The notes beneath the pieces were generated by a model. That model was not told the origin of the DNA and searched no databases. It saw nothing but the letters and a program-made list of their open reading frames with translations. From the NCBI GenBank assembly GCA_964017195.1, contig OZ024888.1:18578201-18642200 (forward strand): DNA of 64,000 bases, written 5' to 3'. This DNA comes from Siderastrea radians. Taxonomy: Eukaryota > Cnidaria > Anthozoa > Scleractinia > Rhizangiidae. The position numbers and the translations under genes are program-made. Shown in pieces: positions 46,440 through 55,790 of this stretch (within the stretch, counting starts at the first letter, position 1; each line of letters starts with the position of its first letter).

Positions 46440-48189
46440 ATTCCTTTTAATAGTTAATGCCAGCAAACAATAGTTTTCAGAACGAAAACAGGAAGGTGAC
46501 TATTTAGATTGCGTCATCTGAGGTTGATATTTCCCATGTGGAAGACGACAGTATCGTCCTGTAAACTTGGCAAGCCCTGTAGTGTAGGTCCTTAGTTTCC
46601 TTCACCTCGTATCCAAAGGAAACATTTAAGAATCAACGTCACTATTCAGAAATAGTAAACAAGGAATACGTGATTCGCAAAGCCTCGTGAAGCTCATGGA
46701 AGGATACACCGCAAAATTGGAGTCGACCAGCACCTCATCTCACATCTCACATGATTGGCCATAAGAACAATAAGATAAGGGCACAAACAATGCACCTATC
46801 CCTGAAGACAATGAGCAATATTGTTTTAGAATGCCTCTGAAATTATAGGTTCACAAGAGGTACTGGACTACTCCAAAATTGAGCGATGGGGTGGAAGAGA
46901 GATGGAATTTATGGTTTAACTGAAAATCTGGTAGGAAAGCCAATGTTTTTTGTGGGAGAAGTGTCGACGAGTCACTGCAATGGTCCCTAATTGCAAGTTT
47001 AGACATTTTCGTTGCCACTCGCTTTCATGTAACTTATATCCAGTTCCTTGTCTAGGGGATTGGATGCAAAATGACCTTTAGCCCCCTTCTTCCCTTGTAA
47101 ATGAAGCAGTAGCCAGGGATTGTTGTCAGCCTCCTGCTTGATGGAGGTCACATTTGCTACCCATGGTTTGTCTCACCGCTTAATTACTTTACTGCGCCTT
47201 TCAATAACATGCGGACTCTGAATTTCAAAGCTCAATTGACAAAAGCGTTTTTATGCTGCAGTCAATTAAATGTTTCGGCAGCTCCTCCCAACTTCCGATT
47301 GCTAGCGAGCGCTGTTCATATGATGAGACTTTTTACAGTCGGCAGCCAGGTCAAACGTACTAGGAATAAAAATTGAAGTTGATTATTGCAGTATTGTTTT
47401 ACATGATATATTTATTCTATTCAATAATCCACTTTGCGAACGAAGAATGAAATATTCAGAATGAAACTCCATCCGTTAGCCGAATATTGATTGGACGAAT
47501 GCAGGACATCATGTCGAACATTTGATTGACGGCAACGAAAAACGCATTTGTCGGTTGAGATTTGGATTTTAGAGTCCGAATGCTATTGAAAGGGGCAGTA
47601 ATTGTAATGCATTTGAACAATCACACAACTTCAAAATTTAAAAGAATCAGCACAAATTATGACGTAATACTTACAAGTGAGTAAGTCGTGTGGTTTTTGC
47701 AAAAACCCTACTTGATAGAACGTTGATCTTGTTGTTCTGTAGGTATCTAGCAAGAATGATAATCATTTATCATAATTGTTTGTACATACAGCATTATTCG
47801 TAGCTCTCTGAACATTCGAATAGCTTTGTGAATCTACTACCCTTCTGTTGCAAAAACAGCAATTTTAAAAAATTTGCCCCGAACCAAACGCTATTCTCGT
47901 GTGCAAGTATCGCGTGTTCCAGCAATTAATATTGTCTTCAAATCGAATTTGGTATATAATATTGCCTATTTTATTTTGGATGCTAGACATTCTCTTCCAC
48001 TCTCAAGATGCCAGGACGACTTAAAATCTTCCTTTTGGTTTTCTGTTTGCCCTCCAGAGCATTAAATTCTGAAGGAAAAAACAAATCCAAAACTGTTAAA
48101 CAAACACCGAAATCAAGTTCAGCCTGAGAGCTACTTTGGAATTTCAGTGCCTTGAGGGATGCGACACTATAACGATCAATATCGTTAGT
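46440..48189. other. No gene recognised
   Basis: Short ORFs only. Confidence 0.45.
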
Positions 48190-48204
48190 ATTCGTCAAAA
48201 TGAT

Positions 48205-48500
48205 ACATATAAACCAGTCAAAGAAAGAGTAAACAAACACAAAGTGAAAACCCTAAAAAATTGTCCTGAACGGGATTTGAACCCGCGTCCTCGACTTTCT
48301 AGTGCCGATGTGTTAACCACTACACCATCAGGACGACCACGCAACAACGCAGCCGAACTTAAGGCTTTATGGCTCACGGGCCTTCCGACAAATTTTAGTG
48401 TTTTCACAGGAGCTGACTGGAAGGCTTGTAGGCCTTTTTGACGAATATAAATAACACAAATGAACTTAAACCAGTCAAAGAAAGAATAAACAAACACAAA
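48205..48500 (-). repeat. tRNA-related tandem unit (257-bp period), copy 1
   Basis: Starts and ends with the same block (aaaccagtcaaagaaagart plus aaacaaacacaaa) at 48211 and 48468, so slightly more than one unit of a tandem repeat is present. The unit contains a tRNA-like gene and a conserved 3' part (cctacaagccttccagtcag on the minus strand side). A second locus lies in the opposite orientation at 55375-55660. Confidence 0.7.
48263..48334 (-). tRNA. tRNA-like gene in the 257-bp unit, identity unclear
   Basis: The cloverleaf can be drawn: acceptor GTCCTGA/TCAGGAC, D-arm GTGT/ACAC, T-arm GCGGG TTCAAAT CCCGT with a perfect B box GGTTCAAATCC. The anticodon stem TCGGC/GTCGA encloses an 8-base loop (ACTAGAAA), one too long, so the anticodon is ambiguous (TAG or AGA). 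A pseudo-tRNA or SINE promoter is most likely. Confidence 0.5.
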
Positions 48501-48799
48501 GGGTTTCCTCCAGAGAAATATATCATTGCTAGAAATTTGGGTCAAAATGGCGGACGCGCGTGCGCGTTGCGTCGTTAATGGCGGCGGAATCGTGTGAGAA
48601 AATGTATGGGATTTCAACAAAAATCCAAAATAAAACAAATACGATTTATAATATTCCCTAGCTTCGACTCGAGACATATTCAGTATGGTTACGCTATACT
48701 TCTAACATAAAAACAATTCAAAAGCCATTCGTCTACTTACTTCCTGCGACGTTCGATGTTCGAGGCTCCAAAGCTATAGCCATTACTTTTGTTTCCCTC

Positions 48800-49348
48800 A
48801 AAATATGGCGTAATCCATGCCAAAGGCTCGTCGATTTAAGGAAAAACTCTTGAAGTGGTCATCTAGCTCCGACTCGCATTAAATACTGGGAAGTTTGATG
48901 TACGCAAATCGTCCACAAAAAGAGACATTTCTTGCCAATAAGATACTTCCAAGAGCGCTTTAAAATTGCTTATTTTTTCTTCGTCGAGTCTTTGATCTGT
49001 GACCATCTTTGAGAACGCACGAGAAGGGAAAACACTGAAGTAGCCCTCTTCGAAACCTCCTAACTGTCGCCATATTTGTTTTTCTTATCCAGCAGTGTTT
49101 GTCGGTATATAAACCAGCTCCAGATCCCCTCGTTCTAAAGGAGATGGATTTCTTTCCTCGAGCGAAAATTAAACCGCAGATCGGGAAGACTTGCATAGTA
49201 CCTCAACTGAACTTTTTTTTCAAGTACAAGAAATAGCTCTTTTTATGGACGATTTGTTGTATTTAATGCGAGTGAGAGCTAGTTGACCGCTTGAAGGGTG
49301 TTCCTCAAATCGACGAGCATTTGGCATGGATTTAATACGCCATATTTT
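48800..49348. mobile_element. Inverted-repeat element, 549 bp, about 130-bp arms
   Basis: The left arm (48800-48938: aatatggcgtaatccatgcc ... cgcaaatcgtccacaaaaag) is mirrored by the right arm (49220-49348: tttttatggacgatttgttg ... ggatttaatacgccatattt) with scattered mismatches. The interior of about 280 bp has no supported gene. Confidence 0.65.
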
Positions 49349-49458
49349 TGTTATGCGAGTGGGAACTAGCTACATTTTCCAAAATGTCTGACATCCCTGA
49401 ACCCTCTTTTTTTCCGGTCTACTCATCTTCAGAAAAAAATATCTTGGGAAAAGGAAAA

Positions 49459-49500
49459 GAAAAAAAATTTAAACCCCGGTCGGATTTGAACCTGCCAGCC
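49459..49500 (-). ncRNA. tRNA-like T-arm fragment
   Basis: The minus strand reads ggcaggttcaaatccgaccg, a Pol III B box within a possible T-stem. No complete cloverleaf, so this is a SINE relic. Confidence 0.3.
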
Positions 49501-49798
49501 CGGGATTGTGTTGTTTCTTTGTGTTATACAAGATACAGCTGACAGTTGTGAGCGGGCTCGAAATGTCCACGATTTCTGGCGATGAGATAGATATACTTTT
49601 GGTCAGTCGCACGTACATGCGTTTGCCTGTGACACCAATCATTGTTTAACTTGATGAAATATCATCAAAGTAAGACATTCATGATTTTTTTGTTTAAATA
49701 AATTGTAATAAAGACCGTTTATTCGACATGTTTGCCATAAATTTGTAGATGAAATTTTGTCGGTAACCCAACGCAAATCTCTTAAGCCCAGATAAAAC

Positions 49799-50654
49799 TA
49801 GCCTGCGTGCAGACGTCTCCTATTTCCTTCCATCCGTCTGCGGAACGGCGTCACTAATCGTGTTCCAGTATCCTGCTGTTCGGGTTTTAAATTTCGCATA
49901 AATTATGATAACACAGTTTTGTTTTCTGTGCCAGAATCGTTTCCCTCTGATCGCTCCATGATCGGAGGTCGAACAGGGCTAAGAGGGGGAATCTGAATTT
50001 TTCTCACAGAAGCATTGCGAACGGCTTTCACAGGAGTTGACGTAACCAGCGAACTGAGATCGTTCGACGAACGATCTACCGACTCCTCCAAAAGAATTCG
50101 CTTCTCGGGAGAAGCTGAAGTCCTACGCTGTCCTTTCGTAGTGTCTCGATCTTTTTTTTTTACTGTAAGTCCTGCCTTGAAAGCTTTGGTACTATAATCG
50201 CTAAAAAGTTCGTCCTCGATTTTTCTCACGTTGGCGTAAAGACCTCTCCGCTTTCGCAACTTTCCCACGCACGATCTACAAATATATGGCGATGTTTCGT
50301 GTACGATGAACTGAAGAGAAAGGATTTCTTCCTGAACTTTAAATTCACTGCGACTTTTCACAAGGTTTCTGTCGTTGTTTTTCAGAATAGTCGAGAACCA
50401 CAACACACAATCGGACATGTTTTTATCAATGGAAAACCCCGCTAAATGTAGATCGCATACATTATCTCGAGCATTTCCCGACGATAGCCAATCAGAGTTG
50501 TTTCTAACAGTGGCTATTGTCAAGCAACCAATAAAAGCACCCTCCACGAATTCCTGAAAAACAGCAGGATATTGGAACACGATTAGCGACGCCGTTTCGC
50601 AGACGTCCCTTTTCCGCGGGTGGAAGGAAATAGGAGACGTCTGCACGCAGGCTA
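49799..50654 (-). mobile_element. MULE-like DNA element with long inverted ends
   Basis: Inverted ends of about 85 bp (TAGCCTGCGTGCAGACGTCT and onward) at 49799-49885 and 50568-50654. They are flanked by a 9-bp direct repeat differing at one position (AGATAAAAC at 49790-49798, AAATAAAAC at 50655-50663). Long inverted ends plus a 9-bp target duplication are the hallmark of Mutator-like elements. The internal space is almost completely occupied by one minus-strand ORF that is not a recognisable transposase. Confidence 0.75.
49903..50646 (-). CDS. Uncharacterised 247-codon ORF carried by the MULE-like element
   Basis: A single open frame that starts inside the right inverted end (MQTSPISFHPRKRDVCETAS) and stops just inside the left one. 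The N-terminal half has several Cys (VCET, VCDLHL, DCVLWF) and a CxxC in YICRSCVGKLRKRRGLYANV, suggesting a small metal-binding fold followed by a basic helix. The C-terminal half is Ser/Lys/Arg-rich and low-complexity (KKKDRDTTKGQRRTSASPEK). No transposase catalytic motif is present. It could be a captured host-gene fragment or an accessory DNA-binding protein; function unknown. Because the start lies in the inverted end, both ends encode the N-terminal peptide. Confidence 0.55.
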   Translation of the reverse strand: MQTSPISFHPRKRDVCETASLIVFQYPAVFQEFVEGAFIGCLTIATVRNNSDWLSSGNARDNVCDLHLAGFSIDKNMSDCVLWFSTILKNNDRNLVKSRSEFKVQEEILSLQFIVHETSPYICRSCVGKLRKRRGLYANVRKIEDELFSDYSTKAFKAGLTVKKKDRDTTKGQRRTSASPEKRILLEESVDRSSNDLSSLVTSTPVKAVRNASVRKIQIPPLSPVRPPIMERSEGNDSGTENKTVLS

Positions 50655-50663
50655 AAATAAAAC

Positions 50664-51337
50664 CAGAAAATAAATTTACAAAAGGTCAGTACGGCAAAAC
50701 AGTGTCAACCTTTTTAATATCTTGCTTGTCAAATTACGCCGTTTTAGACGGAGCCATAAAGGTCGAGTATTAAACTGCTCCACCCTCCCCCCCCCTCCAT
50801 ATGATCCACAACTTCGGCTAAGGGTGCGTTTTTTAGGGAGAATCCGAAAACAGATTTGTGACCCCAGATCATATGGATTCTTCACCAAAAAAAAAAAAAC
50901 AAACAAACAAACAAAAAATCCGAGAAAGTATTATTTTGTTATGACAAGACGGGCTGGAGGCAAGCAATATTTATATCAGAACGATATTTCTCTATTACTG
51001 CCCTAGAATTCGACTAGAACGGAAAGCAAATAATTTAGAAACAAATACAAAAAAATGTGGAGAGACAAGTAAATTTGCATGGAAGACCTCTTGTCAGATG
51101 TACTATTTTCGAATCCTCCCCCCCCCAAAAAAAAAACAAAAAAATCTTGGATCATGAATCTTTAGTTAAAAAAAAAAAAGAAAAAGACCCCTGCAAAATA
51201 AGCTTTTAGATCCGAGAATCCGGATTTGGATTTTGCCAAAAAAACGCACCTTAAATCTAAGGTAAGCACTTGGATGGCGCGAGAAGTACTCTACAGGTAT
51301 CAACGCCTGTTCGCTTGTTGGAACTGACATAACATCA
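50664..51337. other. No gene recognised
   Basis: AT-rich with several A-runs and a C-run at about 51118-51126. Confidence 0.45.
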
Positions 51338-51487
51338 CCATGTCGGCGACAGCGGGGACAATATGTTGTTCAAGGTTTTTCGCGTGATACCCAGTAACGT
51401 TCCAGTTTTGCGAGAACTTTTACGTGCCTTCACGACAAGCCAAACTACACGCCAACGCAAATCATTGCTTAGTAAAGCAGGCATAGT
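51338..51487 (-). pseudogene. N-terminal fragment of a Tc1/mariner-type transposase
   Basis: Begins MPALLSNDLRWRVVWLVVKA and continues into a helix-turn-helix-like stretch (RKTGTLLGITRKTLNNIL). The opening is like that of the transposase at 62498 (MPRPFSEDLRWRAIWM), so it is a 5' exon fragment of a related element. No DDE part follows nearby. Confidence 0.55.
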
Positions 51488-51659
51488 ATCATCGCAAAAA
51501 CCAAAACAAAGCAATTCCTGTGGAAAAACACCCGTTCTATTTAAAAAAAAGTTTTTTTTGCCCAAAATTTCTCACTTAAATGAAATTTGTACCTTTCGCT
51601 ATCAGATACGTGAGAGGCATACATACACACGTGGCGAATTGACATGGTTGAATTGTTTT

Positions 51660-51711
51660 GAACAAAAGTATCTATCTATCTATCTATGAAAACGGGTATA
51701 TATATATACCC

Positions 51712-51786
<75 letters not shown>
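51660..51786. repeat. (TA)n tract with preceding ATCT repeat
   Basis: tatctatctatctatctatg, a 20-bp palindrome cgggtatatatatatacccg at 51694-51713, then nearly 80 bp of pure TA. Confidence 0.9.
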
Positions 51787-51788
<2 letters not shown>

Positions 51789-51900
51789 CAATTATTCTAC
51801 GAGGGCGCGCTGGATATCGAATGATAGATAACCAACGAGGCGCGTAGCGCCGAGTTGGTTATAATCATTTGATATCCAGCAAGCCCGAGTAGGATAATTG
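51789..51900. repeat. Terminal hairpin of the palindrome, left
   Basis: Imperfect inverted repeat: caattattctacgagg ... ctggatatcgaatgat ... ataaccaacgag folds on its own mirror, with the tip at gcgcgtagcgc. The right-hand counterpart is 54316-54427. Confidence 0.8.
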
Positions 51901-53170
51901 TTTTATTAAAAACTTAATCACTATTTAAAAAGAAAATCAGAAAGAACGGGAAAAATGAGAAAAGAAATTTAAGCGGAACAAGAATCGATCACATGACTGA
52001 ACGAAAAAGGCGCCAAAACCTCGCGAAGTGTTGCAGCGTTTCATTGCAAAGCTGAATGAATCAATGAAAACTGCTCGGAAGTGAACAAAGTAGCACACGT
52101 TTTGGAAAAAAATCTTCTAATTATTGGCTCTGAAATATGGTACATGTTTGATTTTCCCTGAACATTGTTGTAATCATCGTTCAAAGCGGATTGAAGCTGT
52201 ACAATTTCACCATATAGCTTCTGGAGTTGAAACTGAACAAGTTTGTAATCTGTTCGCACAACGGAGCCATCATGTGCGTGTTTGATCGAACTGAAGACAG
52301 AACAAATTTGAACAGTTGAACTTGAAGAGGTATTTTCTATGCAGCTCAGAAGCAAGATTACTGTAGCGAGGAACATTAGAATTCACCATCATAGTTTGTT
52401 AAACGCAAAGGGCAAAATGCAGTTGTTCTCGGTTTAGAGGTTGCGGACGGAATGGTGAAAACAACATTCAAACAACTGGAGAAGCGATTCAACTCCGTTT
52501 ACATGGCATCCAATTTCTATCTGAGCATTTGGACCTGTTGGAACATAGAGCTACAACAAGTGCGGGTAAACCAGTGTCCTGATTTTGCATGTTAAAGCCG
52601 AAAAACAATCTCGCCCTTCCTTCCTTCTTGGTAGTTTGCAGCTGTATTTTTTTAGCACTTGTTTAGACTGCTTCATGATTTTCGCACCGACTCGCCATGA
52701 ATGTGTGATAGTTTTTATTAAATGCTCCAGCCCCATTTCATTGTGTTTTATTTCATGTCTTGTCTTGATATTTTGAAGTGGAAATCGTTTTTGATAATAC
52801 CTACCGTTTGTTCAATTTCAATGATCGACGCGACGATCGATGAAAGAAATTAATTGTAAACACAACGCTTAATGCTTAAATTTCTATTTCTGCACAGTTT
52901 CTTCAAACAATTTTGACTTGTGTTAGACGACGCTGTTGGTGATGCTTGTTGGTGACGTTGTTGGAATTTCTGCTTAATTTAAATTTGCTGGCAAGTGATT
53001 TTTCTCGTCCATTTTTCTCGCCGGGTTGCTCGCGAGGAAAAAACTTTCAGCTCACTTTGTTGTTGAGTGTTCATTGACCATATTTGTCGCAGCAGGTATA
53101 TGAGCTGATAGCCTAGCTCCGTTGAGCCAATCAAAATGCTAGAAATCCAATATACCTAGTCCAGTTTTTA

Positions 53171-53217
<47 letters not shown>

Positions 53218-54315
53218 ATATAAAAATGGACGAGAAAAATCACTTGGCAGCGAATTTAAATCAAGCAGAAATTCCAGCAACGTCACCAACAAGCATCACC
53301 AACAGCGTCGTCTAACGCAAGTCAAAATTGTTTGAAGAAACTGTACAGAAATAGAAAATTAAGCATTAAGCGTTTTGTTTACAATTAATTTCTTTCATCT
53401 ATCGTCACGTCGATCATTGAAATTGAACAAACGGTAAGTTTTATCAGAAAGGATTTCCACTTCAAAATATCAAGACGAGACATAAAATAAAACACAGCGA
53501 AATGGAGCAGGAGCATTCATGGCGAGTCGGTGCGAAAATCATGAAGCAGTCTAAACAAGTACTAAAAAAATACAGCGGCAAACTACCAAGAAGGAAGGAA
53601 GGGCGAGATTGTTTTTCCGCTTTAACACGCAAAATTGACACTGGTTTACCTGCACTTGTTGTAGCTCTGTATTCCAACAGGTCCAAATGCTCAGATAGAA
53701 ATCGGATGCCATGTAAACGGAGTTGAATCGCTTTTCCAGTTGTTTGAATGTTGTTTTTACCATTCCGTCCGCAACCTCTAAACCGAGAACAACTGCATTT
53801 TGCGCTTTGCGTTTAACAAACTATCATGGCGAATTCTAATGTTCCTCGCTACAGTAATCTTGCTTCTGAGCTGCATAGAAATTACCTCTTCAAGTTCAAC
53901 TGTTCAAATTTGTTCTGTCTTCAGTTCGATCAAACACGCACATGATGGCTCCGTTGTGCGAACAGCCGGATTACAAACTTGTTCAGTTTCAACTCCAGAA
54001 GCTATATGGTGAAATTGTACAGCTTCAATCCGCCTTGAACGATGATTACAACAATGTTGAGGAAAAATCAAACATGTACCATATTTCAGAGCCAATAATT
54101 GGAAGATTTTTTCCTAAACGTGTGCTACTTTGTTCACTTTTGAGCAGTTTTCATTGATTCATTCAGCTTTGCAATGAAACGCTGCAACACTTCGCAGGTT
54201 TTGGCGCCTTTTTCGTTCAGTCATGTGATCGATTCTTGTTCCTTTTAAGTTTCTTTTCTTATTTTTCCCGTTCTTTCTTGATTTTTTTTTAATAGTGGTT
54301 AAGTTTTTAATAAAA

Positions 54316-54427
54316 CAATTATTCTACTCGGGCTTGCTGGATATCAAATGATTATAACCAACTCGGCGCTACGCGCCTCGTTGGTTATCTATCATTCGAT
54401 ATCCAGCGCGCCCTCGTAGAATAATTG
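54316..54427. repeat. Terminal hairpin of the palindrome, right
   Basis: Mirror of 51789-51900, with the same self-complementarity. Confidence 0.8.
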
Positions 54428-54434
54428 TTAAATA

Positions 54435-54745
54435 TACACCTAATTGCAATATGGTTGTCATATAAAAATGAAAAAAGAAAAAAGCCAGATAGGAATAAAT
54501 CAGTCACGCTAATTAAATCCAGGGAATTGCTCTGACAAACCGCTAAGGCTCCGAAGGTCTTTTTTCGGTGGCCAATTTACCTTGTAACAACTAAGTTGAC
54601 ACAAAATTGCAGTATTATACTGCAATGCATAAGTGCTTTGACCATTGTTAAATCTGACAATGTAATTTGCATGACTAAATGAATTCCTATTTGGCTTTTT
54701 TCTTTATTCTTTTTCATTTTTGGATGACAACGTTATTGCAACTAG

Positions 54746-54798
<53 letters not shown>

Positions 54799-54866
54799 CG
54801 TTGAAGGAAAGCGAGGACGGACAACTTCTCACGACTAAAAAGTTAAAAAATTTAACAAAAAAAAAC
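54435..54866. other. Non-genic, with a (TA)n tract at 54748-54797
   Basis: A diffuse inverted repeat brackets the interval: cacctaattgcaatatggtt near 54436 and gttattgcaactaggtgtat near 54731, each followed outward by TA-rich sequence, so another MITE of about 310 bp may be present. Confidence 0.5.
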
Positions 54867-54890
54867 GTTTCGGTCTTAGACCTTCATCAG
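54867..54890 (-). ncRNA. Hammerhead-ribozyme-like motif, second copy
   Basis: The minus strand reads CTGATGA (54890-54884), stem II GGTC-TAA-GACC, then GAAAC (54871-54867) and GTT. It has the same core order as at 15190, with a shorter stem II and GTT rather than GTC at the expected cleavage position. This type of motif marks Penelope-like element ends. Confidence 0.55.
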
Positions 54891-55374
54891 TTACATGAAA
54901 AATTGAACTTATCAAATCTACCTTAAATAAGATTACAGTACAAAACAAGACGCAAAATACAATTCAACGCTATGAGTTACGTAACCGGCGTGATTATAAC
55001 AAAACTAAAACGAGGATAAGTGACGCTAATCAAAAACATTTTAAAATAAAAACAATATAGTACAACGATTATATAACGAAAAAAGGAAAACTAAACAATA
55101 CTAACAATTAAACGTAATTACAAGGTGTAGATACAGGTACAACACTAAATAAATGAACGATACAAGGCAAAAATTTGACAAAAGACCGGAAATATGCTAC
55201 TATAAAAATAATTAACAAAAGATGACAGATAAGACTAAAAACTAAAAACTACTAATTCAAAAAAGATGACATTTGCAATGCGCAAAAGAAAGAGCAAGCA
55301 AAAGGAAACCAACCTACGTTTACGCAAACATGGATCATAACCAAATCCCAAATCGAGGCCTTTGGCCTTTGGCC
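54891..55374. other. Non-genic, probable untranslated part of a Penelope-like element
   Basis: A-rich and without ORFs; it follows the hammerhead-like motif on the element side. Confidence 0.35.
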
Positions 55375-55660
55375 TTTCTTTGACTGGTTTAAGTTCATTT
55401 GTGTTATTTATATTCGTCAAAAAGGCCTACAAGCCTTCCAGTCAGCTCCTGTGAAAACACTAAAATTTGTCGGGAGGCCCGTGAGCCATAAAGCCTTAAG
55501 TTCGGCTGCGTTGTTGCGTGGTCGTCCTGATGGTGTAGTGGTAAACACATCGGCACTAGAAAGTCGAGGACGCGGGTTCAAATCCGGCCCGTTCAGGACA
55601 ATTTTTAGGGTTTTCACTTTGTGTTTGTTTATTCTTTCTTTGACTGGTTTAAGTTCATTT
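55375..55660 (+). repeat. tRNA-related tandem unit (260-bp period), copy 2
   Basis: The 26-bp block beginning tttctttgactggtttaagt opens at 55375 and again at 55635. The unit is otherwise co-linear with 48205-48500 in reverse orientation. It runs directly into the (TA)n tract where the large transposon is inserted. Confidence 0.7.
55524..55599 (+). tRNA. tRNA-like gene in the 260-bp unit, with a 4-nt insertion
   Basis: Same tRNA-like sequence as 48263-48334, with GTAAACAC for GTTAACAC in the D-arm and an extra GGCC in the T-stem (aatccggcccgtt). The B box GGTTCAAATCC is intact, but the T-stem is broken, so it is a pseudo-tRNA. Confidence 0.45.
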
Positions 55661-55686
55661 CATATATATATATATATATATATATA
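55661..55686. repeat. (TA)n tract at the left insertion border
   Basis: Pure TA repeats ending exactly where the transposon's CAGCTATTTC end begins. Confidence 0.85.
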
Positions 55687-55790
55687 CAGCTATTTCAATT
55701 AACGTTGTCGGGTCAAAGCTAAAAGCTTAAAGACAAGACCGAAAGGTAACACGGGTAGTCGGTTTAAAATTCACCGTGAGGCGTGACAAC

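Larger units (their letters stand above)
51784..54434. repeat. 2.65-kb near-perfect palindrome
   Basis: The left arm (51784-53016) and right arm (53222-54434) are inverted copies with few differences, separated by a 205-bp spacer that contains (TA)n. Each arm ends outermost in a 112-bp hairpin (51789-51900, 54316-54427) around caattattctac...ctggatatc. A third copy of the arm begins near 63010. Short ORFs in the arms (for example 53502-53726, with VGAKIMKQSKQVLKKYSGKL) recur in all copies, but the frames are broken and no known domain is visible. Confidence 0.85.

Noticed and set aside
54748..54797. Second candidate copy of the transposon end at this TA tract
   Set aside because: No CAGCTATTTC sequence adjoins this TA tract.
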